Positions 8,499-17,019 of a stretch of 64,000 bases of DNA are shown here, piece by piece; the first letter of the stretch is position 1, and every line of letters starts with the position of its first letter. Below the pieces are notes generated by a model. That model made no database searches. It saw only the letters and a program-made list of their open reading frames with translations, and was not told the origin of the DNA. The position numbers were made by a program, and so were the translations under genes. Source of the stretch: Sphingomonas zeae. GTDB taxonomy: Bacteria; Pseudomonadota; Alphaproteobacteria; Sphingomonadales; Sphingomonadaceae. The stretch is from positions 197,706 to 261,705 of the forward strand of contig NZ_JACIFA010000006.1 of NCBI RefSeq assembly GCF_014197135.1, written 5' to 3'.

Positions 8499-10427
8499 TC
8501 AGACGGCCCAGCAGCCGCAGCCGAACGAGCCCCAGAAGCTCTGCACATCGGCGGCGGGTACATCCGCGCCGAGGGCGGCGGCATGGTCATGGCCGTGCAC
8601 CGCGCAGCTGCTCGCACAGCCGCAGGCACTCGCCAGCTTGGCGCTGGTTTCGGGCGAGCGGTGATAGCCGCCAAAGGTCGCGACCGGCGACCAGTCGGGC
8701 ATCGGGCGCGGCAGCGCAGGCGCGAGCGGAGCATAATCCCCCTCCCCCGACACGACCTTGCCGCCCAGGATGGTCAGGACCGAGCGCAGATGCGGGATGT
8801 CGCTTTCGGGCACCGCGAAATAATCGTCCGACAGGACCGCCAGATCGGCGAGCTGGCCGACCTTGATCTGCCCCTTCTTGCCCACCTCGTTGGAGAACCA
8901 CGTGTTCTCATGCGTCCACATGCGCAGCGCCTTTTCGCGGCTGACGCGATTGACGCCCGGATAGAGCGACAGCCCGCCGACCGTTCTGCCCGTCACCAGC
9001 CAGTTGAGCGACACCCAGGGATTGTAGCTGGCGACGCGCGTCGCATCGGTGCCGGCACCCACGGGAATGCCCGCCGCGATCATCTTGCCGATCGGCGGTG
9101 TCCGTTCGGCGGCCTTCTGGCCATAGCGTTCGACGAAATATTCGCCCTGATAGGCCATGCGATGCTGCACCGCGATGCCGCCGCCCAGCGCCGCGATCCG
9201 GTCGATATTCCGGTCGCTGATCGTCTCGGCATGATCGAAGAACCAGTTGATGCCGGTCAGCGGGATGTCGCGGTGGACCGTCTCATAGACGTCGAGCGCG
9301 CGGCCGATCGTCTGGTCATAGGTGGCGTGCAACCGCCACGGCCAGCGATGCTCGGCGAGCAGGCGGATCACCGGCTCCAGATCGCCCTCCATGCTGGGCG
9401 GCATGTCGGGGCGCTCGACGCGGAAATCCTCGAAGTCCGCCGCCGAATAGACCAGCATCTCGCCCGCGCCGTTATGGCGATAGGTGTCGTCGCCCTGGCC
9501 CGGCGACACCTGCTTCACCCAGCCGGAGAAGTCGGCCAGCTCCTCTTTGGGCTTCTGGGTGAACAGATTGTAGCTGATACGGAGGGTCAGCTGGTCGTCG
9601 GCGTGCAGCTTCTCGATGATCTCATAATCGTCGGGGTAGTTCTGGAACCCGCCGCCCGCGTCGATCACGCCGGTCACACCCAGCCCGTTCATCTCACGCA
9701 TGAAATGGCGCGTCGAATTGAGCTGATATTCGGGCGGCAGCTTCGGCCCCTTGGCCAGCGTCGAATAGAGGATCGTCGCATTGGGCTTGGCGAGCAGCAG
9801 GCCGGTCGGATTGCCCGCCGCATCGCGCACGATCTCGCCACCGGGCGGGTTGGGCGTGTCCTTCGTATAGCCGACGACGCGCAGCGCGGCGGCGTTGAGC
9901 AGCGCGCGGTCGTAGAGGTGCAGGATGAAGACCGGCGTGTCGGGCGCGACGGCGTTCAGCTCGGCGATGGTTGGCAGGCGCTTTTCGGCGAACTGATGCT
10001 CGGTGAAGCCGCCGACCACGCGCACCCATTGCGGCGCGGGCGTATTGTCGACCTGGCGCTTCAGCATCGCCATCGCATCGGCCAGCGTCGACACGCCGTC
10101 CCAGCGCAATTCCATGTTATAGTTCAGCCCGCCCCGGATGATGTGCATGTGGCTGTCGATCAGGCCGGGGATGATGCGGCGCCTGCCCGCATCGATCACC
10201 TGCGCGCGCGGGGCGGCGGCGCGGACTTCCTGCTCGGTGCCGACACACAGGAACTTGCCGTCGCGGATCGCGATCGCCTGCGCCTCGGGATTTTTGCTGT
10301 CGAGAGTCGTGACCTTGGCGTTGACGAGGATCAGGTCGGTCATGGCGGCATTCCTTCGGGCGGCGAACAGGGGAGAGGCGGCGGTGGCGGCAAGCCCGGC
10401 GAGCGTCTGGCGGCGGCTGGGCATCAT
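8499..10427 (-). CDS. Amidohydrolase family protein (YtcJ-like) with Tat-like leader and Cys-rich tail
   Basis: A 642-residue metal-dependent hydrolase. The leader has a twin-arginine-like start (PSRRQTLAGLAATAASPLFA). However, a second methionine follows at residue 29, directly before the cytosolic-type start TDLILVNAKVTTLD, so export is uncertain. Metal-ligand motifs are visible: GLIDSHMHI (HxH), FFDHAETIS and GAGTDATRV. Similarity is to YtcJ-type amidohydrolases. The last about 50 residues are unusual: CGCASSC, then HGHDH, and a terminal GCGCWAV, which could bind metal. The stop-side neighbour is the VOC gene and the start overlaps the XapX stop by 4 bases. Confidence 0.85.
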   Translation of the reverse strand: MMPSRRQTLAGLAATAASPLFAARRNAAMTDLILVNAKVTTLDSKNPEAQAIAIRDGKFLCVGTEQEVRAAAPRAQVIDAGRRRIIPGLIDSHMHIIRGGLNYNMELRWDGVSTLADAMAMLKRQVDNTPAPQWVRVVGGFTEHQFAEKRLPTIAELNAVAPDTPVFILHLYDRALLNAAALRVVGYTKDTPNPPGGEIVRDAAGNPTGLLLAKPNATILYSTLAKGPKLPPEYQLNSTRHFMREMNGLGVTGVIDAGGGFQNYPDDYEIIEKLHADDQLTLRISYNLFTQKPKEELADFSGWVKQVSPGQGDDTYRHNGAGEMLVYSAADFEDFRVERPDMPPSMEGDLEPVIRLLAEHRWPWRLHATYDQTIGRALDVYETVHRDIPLTGINWFFDHAETISDRNIDRIAALGGGIAVQHRMAYQGEYFVERYGQKAAERTPPIGKMIAAGIPVGAGTDATRVASYNPWVSLNWLVTGRTVGGLSLYPGVNRVSREKALRMWTHENTWFSNEVGKKGQIKVGQLADLAVLSDDYFAVPESDIPHLRSVLTILGGKVVSGEGDYAPLAPALPRPMPDWSPVATFGGYHRSPETSAKLASACGCASSCAVHGHDHAAALGADVPAADVQSFWGSFGCGCWAV

Positions 10428-10645
10428 GGCTTGCGCTCCGGGGACGGGTTCGAGGACAGGGCCGTGACCGTGCTGGCCGGGGTGCCGATCCAGTGCCGCG
10501 CCACCGGCACCGCCTGCTCGCCCAGCAGGATGCCGAACAATCCGACCAGCGCGATCACCGGCGGCGCAGGCGATTTGACGCCGAGGAGGCTGTAGACGAT
10601 GCCGACCAGCAGACCGGCGCCCAGCGAGAGAAGATAGGGTTTCAT
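10424..10645 (-). CDS. XapX domain (DUF1427) small membrane protein
   Basis: A 73-residue protein with two hydrophobic helices. The sequence LLSLGAGLLVGIVYSLLGVKSPAPPVIALVGL contains the XapX signature of a glycine-rich helix followed by a proline-rich turn. The family is linked by neighbourhood to xanthosine permease-like and detoxification genes but has no established activity. It is translationally coupled to the amidohydrolase (ATGA-type overlap). Confidence 0.85.
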   Translation of the reverse strand: MKPYLLSLGAGLLVGIVYSLLGVKSPAPPVIALVGLFGILLGEQAVPVARHWIGTPASTVTALSSNPSPERKP

Positions 10646-10666
10646 CGGACAGCCTCCTCGGGTCGA

Positions 10667-11503
10667 TCAGCCGCGCACGAAGGCGAGCAGATCGGGGTTG
10701 ATGACGTCGGCGTTGACGGTCAGCATCCCGTGGCTGAAACCAGGATAGATTTTCAGCGTCGGGTTCGGCAGCAGCTTGGCCTGCAGCTCGGCGCCCTGAT
10801 GATAAGGCACGACCTGATCGTCATCGCCCGCCAGGACGAGCGTCGGGACGGTCATCGCCTTCAGATCGTCGGTCTGGTCGGTTTCCGAAAAGGCCTTGAT
10901 GCCCGCATAATGCGCCAGCGCGCTGCCCATCATGCCCTGCCGCCACCAATTGGCGATCACGCCCGGCTGCGCCGTGACGCCCTCACGGTTGAAGCCGTAG
11001 AACGGCCCGGCGGCGACATCCTGGAAGAACTGTGCGCGGTTGGCGGCGGTGCCGTCGCGGAAGCCGTCGAAGACGCTGATCGGCAGGCCGTTGGGATAGG
11101 CCTCGGTCTTTGCCATGATCGGCGGCACCGCGCTGACCAGCATCGCCTTGGCGACGCGGCCCTGCGGGATGCCATATTGCGCAACATAGCGGGCAACTTC
11201 GCCGCCGCCGGTCGAATGGCCGATATGCACCGCATTGGTCAGGTCGAGGTGGCGGGCGACCACATCGGCATCGCGGGCATAATGGTCCATGTCATGGCCG
11301 GTGCCAATCTGGCTGGAGCGGCCATGACCGCGCCGGTCGTGCGCGACGACCCGGTACCCCTCATTCAGGAAGAACAGCATCTGGGTGTCCCAGTCGTCCG
11401 ACGACAGCGGCCAGCCATGGTGGAAGACGATCGGCTGCGCGTCCTTGGGACCCCAATCCTTGTAGAAGATTTCGGCGCCGTCCTGCGTGGTCACATAGGT
11501 CAT
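10667..11503 (-). CDS. Alpha/beta hydrolase, esterase / cofactor-free haloperoxidase type
   Basis: A 278-residue alpha/beta hydrolase. The oxyanion-hole pattern HHGWPLSSDDW, nucleophile elbow GHSTGGGEVARY, acid region LVLAGDDDQVVPY and late histidine in YPGFSHGM form a complete Ser-Asp-His triad. The closest family is the arylesterase/non-haem chloroperoxidase group. I start at the ATG at 11503, which has an AAGGAA ribosome site, although the frame is open further upstream. Together with the isochorismatase-like gene just before it, this is a common stress/detoxification pairing. Confidence 0.9.
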   Translation of the reverse strand: MTYVTTQDGAEIFYKDWGPKDAQPIVFHHGWPLSSDDWDTQMLFFLNEGYRVVAHDRRGHGRSSQIGTGHDMDHYARDADVVARHLDLTNAVHIGHSTGGGEVARYVAQYGIPQGRVAKAMLVSAVPPIMAKTEAYPNGLPISVFDGFRDGTAANRAQFFQDVAAGPFYGFNREGVTAQPGVIANWWRQGMMGSALAHYAGIKAFSETDQTDDLKAMTVPTLVLAGDDDQVVPYHQGAELQAKLLPNPTLKIYPGFSHGMLTVNADVINPDLLAFVRG

Positions 11504-11541
11504 AGGTAATTCCTTCGTCGTGAGAGGTGGGTTTGGGGGGA

Positions 11542-12201
11542 TCAGGCGTGGCCGCCTTCGGAGGCACCGAACATCGACTTGGCGTAGGTGACGCCCAGGC
11601 CGTAGGCCCCGCCCCATTTCTTCGCGATGCCGGTGGTCGACTCGTAGGTTTCGGTGCGCGCCCAGTCGCGCTGCAGCTCGAGCAGATATTGCAGTGACGT
11701 CATCGGCTTGGCGCCGAGCTGGATCATCCGCTGCACCGCGCGCTCATGCGCCTCCTCGGAAATGTCGCCGCAGGCATCGGCGATGAAATAGACGTCGAAA
11801 CCCTGGTCGATCGCCGAGGCGACGGGGCCGACGATACACACGCTGGTCCACAGTCCGGCGAACACGATCCGGTCCTTGCCGATCCGGTTGACCTCATCGA
11901 TCACGGCGGCGTCTTCCCAGGTGTTCATGCTGGTGCGGTCGAGCATCGGCTGGCCGTCGAACGCCTCGACGATCTCGTCGAACATGGGACCGGAAAAGCT
12001 CTTTTCGGCGACCGTGGTCAGGATGGTCGGCACGCCGAACGACTTGGCGGCACGGCTGACCAGCGCGGCGTTGTTGCGCAGCAATTCCGGCGCGATCGAC
12101 TTAGTCGCGAAGGCCATTTGCGACTGAAAATCGATCAGGACCAGGCTGTGGTCCGTCGGCGAGAGCAGCGAGGAACCGGGGGTCGGGGTAGCTTTTGGCA
12201 T
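11542..12201 (-). CDS. Isochorismatase-like cysteine hydrolase (YcaC-type)
   Basis: A 219-residue hydrolase. LVLIDFQSQMAFA carries the catalytic Asp, and GLWTSVCIVGPVASAIDQGF carries the catalytic Cys of the isochorismatase superfamily, followed by VYFIADACGDIS. The internal TRTSMNTWED region matches the YcaC subfamily of octameric hydrolases with unknown natural substrate. Beyond the family core it has a C-terminal extension (residues about 175-219). It is probably the first gene of the run down to 5058, with 128 non-coding bases before it. Confidence 0.87.
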   Translation of the reverse strand: MPKATPTPGSSLLSPTDHSLVLIDFQSQMAFATKSIAPELLRNNAALVSRAAKSFGVPTILTTVAEKSFSGPMFDEIVEAFDGQPMLDRTSMNTWEDAAVIDEVNRIGKDRIVFAGLWTSVCIVGPVASAIDQGFDVYFIADACGDISEEAHERAVQRMIQLGAKPMTSLQYLLELQRDWARTETYESTTGIAKKWGGAYGLGVTYAKSMFGASEGGHA

Positions 12202-12329
12202 CGTGTCTTCCTTCCTGTTGTGAGCGACTTGGCTGGTGTTGAGAGGAGATTATGCAGGACCGGCTTGGCGGAATATCCCGATAGTTTCGGCCTCTGCGTT
12301 CGAGAAAATCGAATAGCTGTCGGCAGCGG

Positions 12330-12539
12330 TCACCGCGGGGTGGCGGGTGCCATCACGGCGCGCAGCACGATGGCGAGGCCGATCAGATAGAGGAACAACA
12401 GCATCGCCAGCGTCCCGTCCGGCCCCATGGCAAGGCAGGCGAGCCCCACCAGCAGCAGCCCGCCGCCGCCAATCAGGATACGGGGGAACAGCGCATCGCG
12501 GTCGGCGGTCGGCGGCGACAGGTCGTGCGGCATCAGCAT
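12330..12539 (-). CDS. Small two-helix membrane protein, unknown function
   Basis: A 69-residue protein with two adjacent hydrophobic segments (ILIGGGGLLLVGLACLAM and LAMLLFLYLIGLAIVLRAVM). The ATG at 12539 lies inside the end of the alpha/beta-hydrolase-like gene and has a GAGGAG ribosome site 9 bases before it, so the pair is probably co-translated. I do not recognise a family. Confidence 0.6.
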   Translation of the reverse strand: MLMPHDLSPPTADRDALFPRILIGGGGLLLVGLACLAMGPDGTLAMLLFLYLIGLAIVLRAVMAPATPR

Positions 12540-13399
12540 GGGGAAAGCTCCTCGGAGGCGGGGGTGTGAAGATGATCGCGCAAGGCGGCGGCGGCGACGC
12601 GCATCGCGTCGATCGAACCGGCCGCGTCGCGCAACGGCGGCAGCCAGGTGAAGTCGTGGATCATGCCGATGACCCGTGCGGCGGACAGGTCGACGCCCTG
12701 GGCCATCAGGCGGCGGCCCAGCGCCTCGGCGGGTTCGGCAAAGGGGTCCGCCTCGGCGGTGAGCAGCAGGGTGCGGGGAAAGGCGAAGGGCTCGACCGTC
12801 AGCACGGCCGGGTCGAGGATCGCAGCGGCCTTTGCCGCCAGATGCACCGCCCGCTCGGCGTCCAGCCATTCCGTGCCCGGCACATTGGAGGGGCGCCCCA
12901 GCACCGGCGTCGCCAGCACGAGCAGCCGGATCGACCAATCGGCGGGTCGCGTCACGACCAGCGCCAGCGCCATGGCCGCGCCCAGGCCATCGCCGCCGAT
13001 CGCGATCGGCCCCCGATCGGCCAGCGGCATCGCCGCGACCAGGGCGACAGCGCCGGACAGATCGTCATCGGCGATGCGGTAGCGCAGGATCGCCACCCCG
13101 GCTTCCTCGGCCAGCGCCCGAAGCGCGGGCAGCCGGTCCTCGTCACGATCGGAGGCGACCTCCAGATACAGGAACAGCGGCAGCGGCCGGTCGTCCCCCG
13201 CCGGGCGAAGCGTCACGAGCGACGGCGTGCCCACATCCTGCCGGCTGGCGCCTTCCTGCCAGCGGTCCAGGAACGACTGGACGACGGGATCGAGCACGGG
13301 ATGCTCGGCGACCGTCGAAAGCCGCACGGCGCGGGGCGGGATGGCAGGGTTCGTGTCGTGAGGCACGGGGTTAAGTCCTTCAAATCGCGTGTCGATCAC
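12533..13399 (-). CDS. Alpha/beta-hydrolase-fold protein of the HSL/acetyl-esterase group, nucleophile Ser missing
   Basis: A 288-residue protein resembling hormone-sensitive-lipase-type esterases: a strand LPLFLYLEVA, then GVAILRYRIADDDLSGAVALV, an acid region TLLLTAEADPFAEPAEALGR, and a histidine region VIGMIHDFTWLP. In active relatives the elbow between strands reads GDSAGG. Here it reads GGDGLGAAMA, so glycine replaces the catalytic serine. It is therefore predicted to be catalytically inactive as an esterase, unless another residue serves. It lies downstream of the large regulator gene and may bind a ligand or partner. Assignment to the fold is firm; the role is not known. Confidence 0.72.
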   Translation of the reverse strand: MIDTRFEGLNPVPHDTNPAIPPRAVRLSTVAEHPVLDPVVQSFLDRWQEGASRQDVGTPSLVTLRPAGDDRPLPLFLYLEVASDRDEDRLPALRALAEEAGVAILRYRIADDDLSGAVALVAAMPLADRGPIAIGGDGLGAAMALALVVTRPADWSIRLLVLATPVLGRPSNVPGTEWLDAERAVHLAAKAAAILDPAVLTVEPFAFPRTLLLTAEADPFAEPAEALGRRLMAQGVDLSAARVIGMIHDFTWLPPLRDAAGSIDAMRVAAAALRDHLHTPASEELSPC

Positions 13400-13468
13400 T
13401 GACCGACTGACAAGAAGGACTATGGCCGGTGCACCCGATCCCCGCGAGTGAAGCGTCGTGAAGAGTCG

Positions 13469-15916
13469 TTAAGCGCCTTCGCGCCGCCAGGGTACGTCAT
13501 CCCCGCCGCCCGCTGCGACGGCATACATATGCGCCTGCATCCCGCTGACCCGATCGGGCGCGCGGGTGGCGGGGTCGAGCGCCTGCCCATAGCCCGCGAC
13601 GAAGCTATGCCAGTGGTCCAGGCCGTGCCGGGTCGTGCGCCGCGCCAGCGCCGCGATCCATTCGGCGGCCAGCGTGTGCTGCTGCGCCGCGATCGCCACG
13701 GGAATGCAGCCGACCGCCAGCCCGTAGCAGACGGACAGCGCATGATCGATGCGCTCGGCGTCCTGCGCACAATCGCGTGCCAGGGCCATCGCGGTCGTCA
13801 GATCGCCCTCCGCCCAATGGAGCCGCATCAACAGGCTGAGCACCGCGATCCTGCCATCGACCTGGGCGTGATTGGCATGGTTGGCGCGTTCGGGGGCGGC
13901 GTCGCCCGCCATCACCACCTCCAACATGCGACGCGATCCGGCATGATCGCCTGAGAAATGCAGCGACAGCGCCAGCATGTGCGCTGCCGTCTGCCGATCC
14001 GCCAACGCGCCTTCCGCGCCGACCCGCGTATCGAAGCGCCGGGCGAAGACGAGGCTTTCCTCATAACGCCCGGCCAGGATGCTCTGCGCCCACACCCCCC
14101 ATAGCGCGCGCAGGGCCAGCGGGGCCGAGCCGATCTCTTCGGCCAGCGCGAGCGCGCGGGCAAAGGCGTCGGCCATGGCGGGCACCGGCCCCTCGGTATG
14201 CCAGAGGCCATGGCCATAGGCGGTCAGCAGTTCGACCTGCCGCGCAGGCTCCACCTGCCCCTCGGCCATGTTCGCGATGACCGCCTCGGCGTAGCGCAGG
14301 AATTCGGCGGGCAGCGACAGGTGGAACCACAAGGGCGCGGCGGCGATGACCAGTTCGGCCGCCAGGCTGGCGTCCTTGCCTCCGCTCGCCCAGGCAATGG
14401 CGCTGCGGACATCGTCGATGCGCACGCTATATTCGGCCAGCCACTCCCGCGGCGCCTTGCCCTCCCAGGCGGCAGCGCTGTCGGCCAGCCCGCGCAGCAG
14501 CACATGCGCATGATCGCGGTGCGCCTGTTCGGCCATGCCGGTCGCGCGCAACCGCTCCTGCCCGTAATGGCGCGTGGTATCGAGCAGGCGATAGCGCATC
14601 GACCGGGGCGAAGGCGTCGCGACGACCAGCGACTTGGCGACGAGTTCGGCGAGCAGTTCATCGGCCGCGAACCGGCCGACGCCCGTGCCTGCTGCCATGG
14701 CCGCCGCATCGTCCGCATCGAAATGGCTGCGGAACAGCGCGAGCCGGTCGAGCAGCTGCTGAAGCGGCGGCGCGAGCAGGTCATAGCTCCAGTCGAGCGC
14801 GCCGCGCAGCGTCCGGTGGCGCGGCAAGGCCGTGCGCCGCCCGCGCGTCAGCAGGGCGAAACGGTCGTCCAGCGCATCGGCGATCGCCTGCGGCGTCATC
14901 GTATCGATCCGCGCGGCGGCCAGCTCGATCGCCAGCGGGATACCGTCCAGCTTGCGGCAGATGTCGACGACCACGGGCATGCTCTGCGCGTCTAGGCGGA
15001 AATCGCTATTGGCCGCGCGGGCGCGTTCGTCGAACAGGGCGGGCGCGGAGAGCTGGGCCACCTGCTCCAGACTGGGCGCGGCATGTTCGTCGGGCAGTTC
15101 GAGAGCCGCGAGCCGGTGGACCCATTCGCCCTGTGCGCGTAGCGGCTCATGGCTGGTGACGAGCAGCATCGCCTGCGGGGCACCGTGCAGCACATCTTCG
15201 GCAAGCGACGCGGCGGCATCGATGACATGCTCGCAATTGTCGAGCAGGATGAGGGCGGGACGGTCTCCCAGTCTTGCCGCGATCTTCTGCGGCAAATCGG
15301 CGCCCGAGGCGGGGAGTTCGAGTGTGGTGGCCAATGTCGCCGCCACCATCGCCGCATCCGTGACCGGCGCCAGATCGACAAACCACGCCTCGATCCCCAT
15401 CGCCTGCACCAGCCGGTGGCCGATCGCGGTGGCGGCGGTGGTCTTCCCGATCCCGCCGGGGCCGACGATCGAGATGAAGCGCCGCTCGGCCAGTTCCCCG
15501 GCGATGGTCGCGATCACCGGCTCACGCCCGAAAATCCGTCCTATCGAGGCGGGTAGCCGGGACGCGCGACGCTCGGCCAAGGTGGGTATATCCCCACCGC
15601 CCAATCGCTCGACCGGCAAGGCCAGGCGATAGCCCCGCCCGGCATCCGCCACGATCGTCGCTTCGCCGTCCGGCATCGCCAGAGCCTTGCGCGCTGCGGA
15701 CAGGTGGACACGGATCGCGCTGTCGTCGATGACCTGGTTGGGCCACACTCGATCGATCAGCGCATCGCGCGCTACCAACCGTCCCTCCGCCTCGACCAGC
15801 ACCGCCAACAGGTTGAGCGCCCGGCCGCCCAGCTTCAATGGCACTCCGTCACGGGTCAACGCCAGTTGTGGAACGTCCATCTGAAAGGGGCCGAAACGAT
15901 AGCGGGCGCCGGTCAT
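13469..15916 (-). CDS. Winged-helix / NB-ARC ATPase transcriptional regulator
   Basis: An 815-residue one-protein signal-transduction regulator. Residues about 5-100 form an OmpR-type winged helix (GRALNLLAVLVEAEGRLVARD, IRVHLSAARKAL, GRGYRLALP). Residues about 128-400 form an NB-ARC-like ATPase with Walker A VGPGGIGKTT (151-160) and Walker B LILLDNCEHVID (about 222-233). The remaining half is helical and probably TPR-like, for sensing or oligomerisation. Such proteins are related to SARP/LAL-type regulators and usually control neighbouring genes. The minus-strand genes down to 5058 are the natural candidates, but no binding site was identified. Confidence 0.85.
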   Translation of the reverse strand: MTGARYRFGPFQMDVPQLALTRDGVPLKLGGRALNLLAVLVEAEGRLVARDALIDRVWPNQVIDDSAIRVHLSAARKALAMPDGEATIVADAGRGYRLALPVERLGGGDIPTLAERRASRLPASIGRIFGREPVIATIAGELAERRFISIVGPGGIGKTTAATAIGHRLVQAMGIEAWFVDLAPVTDAAMVAATLATTLELPASGADLPQKIAARLGDRPALILLDNCEHVIDAAASLAEDVLHGAPQAMLLVTSHEPLRAQGEWVHRLAALELPDEHAAPSLEQVAQLSAPALFDERARAANSDFRLDAQSMPVVVDICRKLDGIPLAIELAAARIDTMTPQAIADALDDRFALLTRGRRTALPRHRTLRGALDWSYDLLAPPLQQLLDRLALFRSHFDADDAAAMAAGTGVGRFAADELLAELVAKSLVVATPSPRSMRYRLLDTTRHYGQERLRATGMAEQAHRDHAHVLLRGLADSAAAWEGKAPREWLAEYSVRIDDVRSAIAWASGGKDASLAAELVIAAAPLWFHLSLPAEFLRYAEAVIANMAEGQVEPARQVELLTAYGHGLWHTEGPVPAMADAFARALALAEEIGSAPLALRALWGVWAQSILAGRYEESLVFARRFDTRVGAEGALADRQTAAHMLALSLHFSGDHAGSRRMLEVVMAGDAAPERANHANHAQVDGRIAVLSLLMRLHWAEGDLTTAMALARDCAQDAERIDHALSVCYGLAVGCIPVAIAAQQHTLAAEWIAALARRTTRHGLDHWHSFVAGYGQALDPATRAPDRVSGMQAHMYAVAAGGGDDVPWRREGA

Positions 15917-15967
15917 GATGGAACCTTTTGCGGGTGATCGATCATGCTTCTGTAACCGCTGGACATT

Positions 15968-16891
15968 TCATTGAGAATATTCCGTTTTCGGCGCGGAGAG
16001 GAAGCTGCGTAGGCGCGGCACCAGAAAGTCCAGCACCGCGCGTGTCCGTTTCGGCACCCGCCGCCCGCCGAGGTACAGCGCTGCGACCTGTTCCTCGTCA
16101 CCGACACCGTGATCGGCCAGCACCTCCACCAACCGACCGGCCGCCAGGTCTTCGCGGACATGATATTCCCCCAGCCGGGCAAGACCCGCGCCCGCCACCG
16201 CCAGTCGCCGAACCGTCTCGCCATTATTGGCGAGCAGGTTGCCGGTCACCATCCGGTCGATGATGCGACCGCCTGTCCGCATCGGCCAGACCGGCTGCGC
16301 GCGTTGAAAGTTGAAGCCCAGGCAGTTGTGCCGACGCAAATCGTCCACGCGGCGCGGCGTACCGGCGCGCGCAAGATAGGCGGGCGATGCGACGATCAGC
16401 CGCCGCGCGCGCCCGATCACGCGTGCCGTCAGCGAGGAATCACGCAGGCCCCCGACCCGGAATGCGATGTCGGTCCGCTCAAGATACGGGTCGGTCATCG
16501 CGTCCGACAGGGACAGGTCGATGACGATCGCCGGATGCGCGTCCCAGAAGGATGGCAGCAACGGTTCGATGGCGAGCGTTCCGAACGCCACCGAGGCATT
16601 GATCCGCACCGTCCCCCGCTCGCTGGCGCTCCCTGTCGCCAGATCCCGTTCGAGCGTGTCGAGATCGTGCAGCATCCGGGTGGCACGCTCATGATAGAGT
16701 CGCCCCTCTGCCGTCAGCGACAGGCGTCGCGTCGAGCGCTCGACCAGTTGCACGCCGAGCCGCTCTTCCAGCCGCGCGACCAGCTTCGATATGGTCGATG
16801 GCGTCATCATGAGGCGTCGGGCCGCCTCAGAGAAGCTGCCGGTTTCAGCGACGGCCACGAAGACCTGCATCTCGCCAGCGCGGTTGTCCAT
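15968..16891 (-). CDS. LysR-family transcriptional regulator
   Basis: A 307-residue LysR regulator of the CrgA/DsdC-like subgroup common in proteobacteria (VAVAETGSFSEAARRLMMTPS, LVARLEERLGVQLVERSTRRL). The effector domain begins at about residue 90 (GTVRINASVAFG). A perfect inverted repeat at 16909-16925, just upstream of its start, is a good operator candidate. The divergent SDR gene at 17020 is the probable target. Confidence 0.88.
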   Translation of the reverse strand: MDNRAGEMQVFVAVAETGSFSEAARRLMMTPSTISKLVARLEERLGVQLVERSTRRLSLTAEGRLYHERATRMLHDLDTLERDLATGSASERGTVRINASVAFGTLAIEPLLPSFWDAHPAIVIDLSLSDAMTDPYLERTDIAFRVGGLRDSSLTARVIGRARRLIVASPAYLARAGTPRRVDDLRRHNCLGFNFQRAQPVWPMRTGGRIIDRMVTGNLLANNGETVRRLAVAGAGLARLGEYHVREDLAAGRLVEVLADHGVGDEEQVAALYLGGRRVPKRTRAVLDFLVPRLRSFLSAPKTEYSQ

Positions 16892-16908
16892 GCAATCTCA
16901 CCTGTGAC

Positions 16909-16925
16909 TTGAGTTCACAACTCAA
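16909..16925. promoter_or_regulatory. Candidate LysR operator: TTGAGTT-CAC-AACTCAA
   Basis: Perfect 7-bp arms around a 3-base centre, located 18 bases upstream of the LysR start and 95 bases upstream of the divergent SDR start. Position and symmetry fit an autoregulatory LysR site. Confidence 0.5.
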
Positions 16926-17019
16926 ATGGCCCTTGGCCTTGTTATCAATCGCTTGGGCCATCTCCAAATTCCTGAGCGACGGGCGTTGCGGCGCTCCTTG
17001 CAAATGGAAAGGCTATAGG

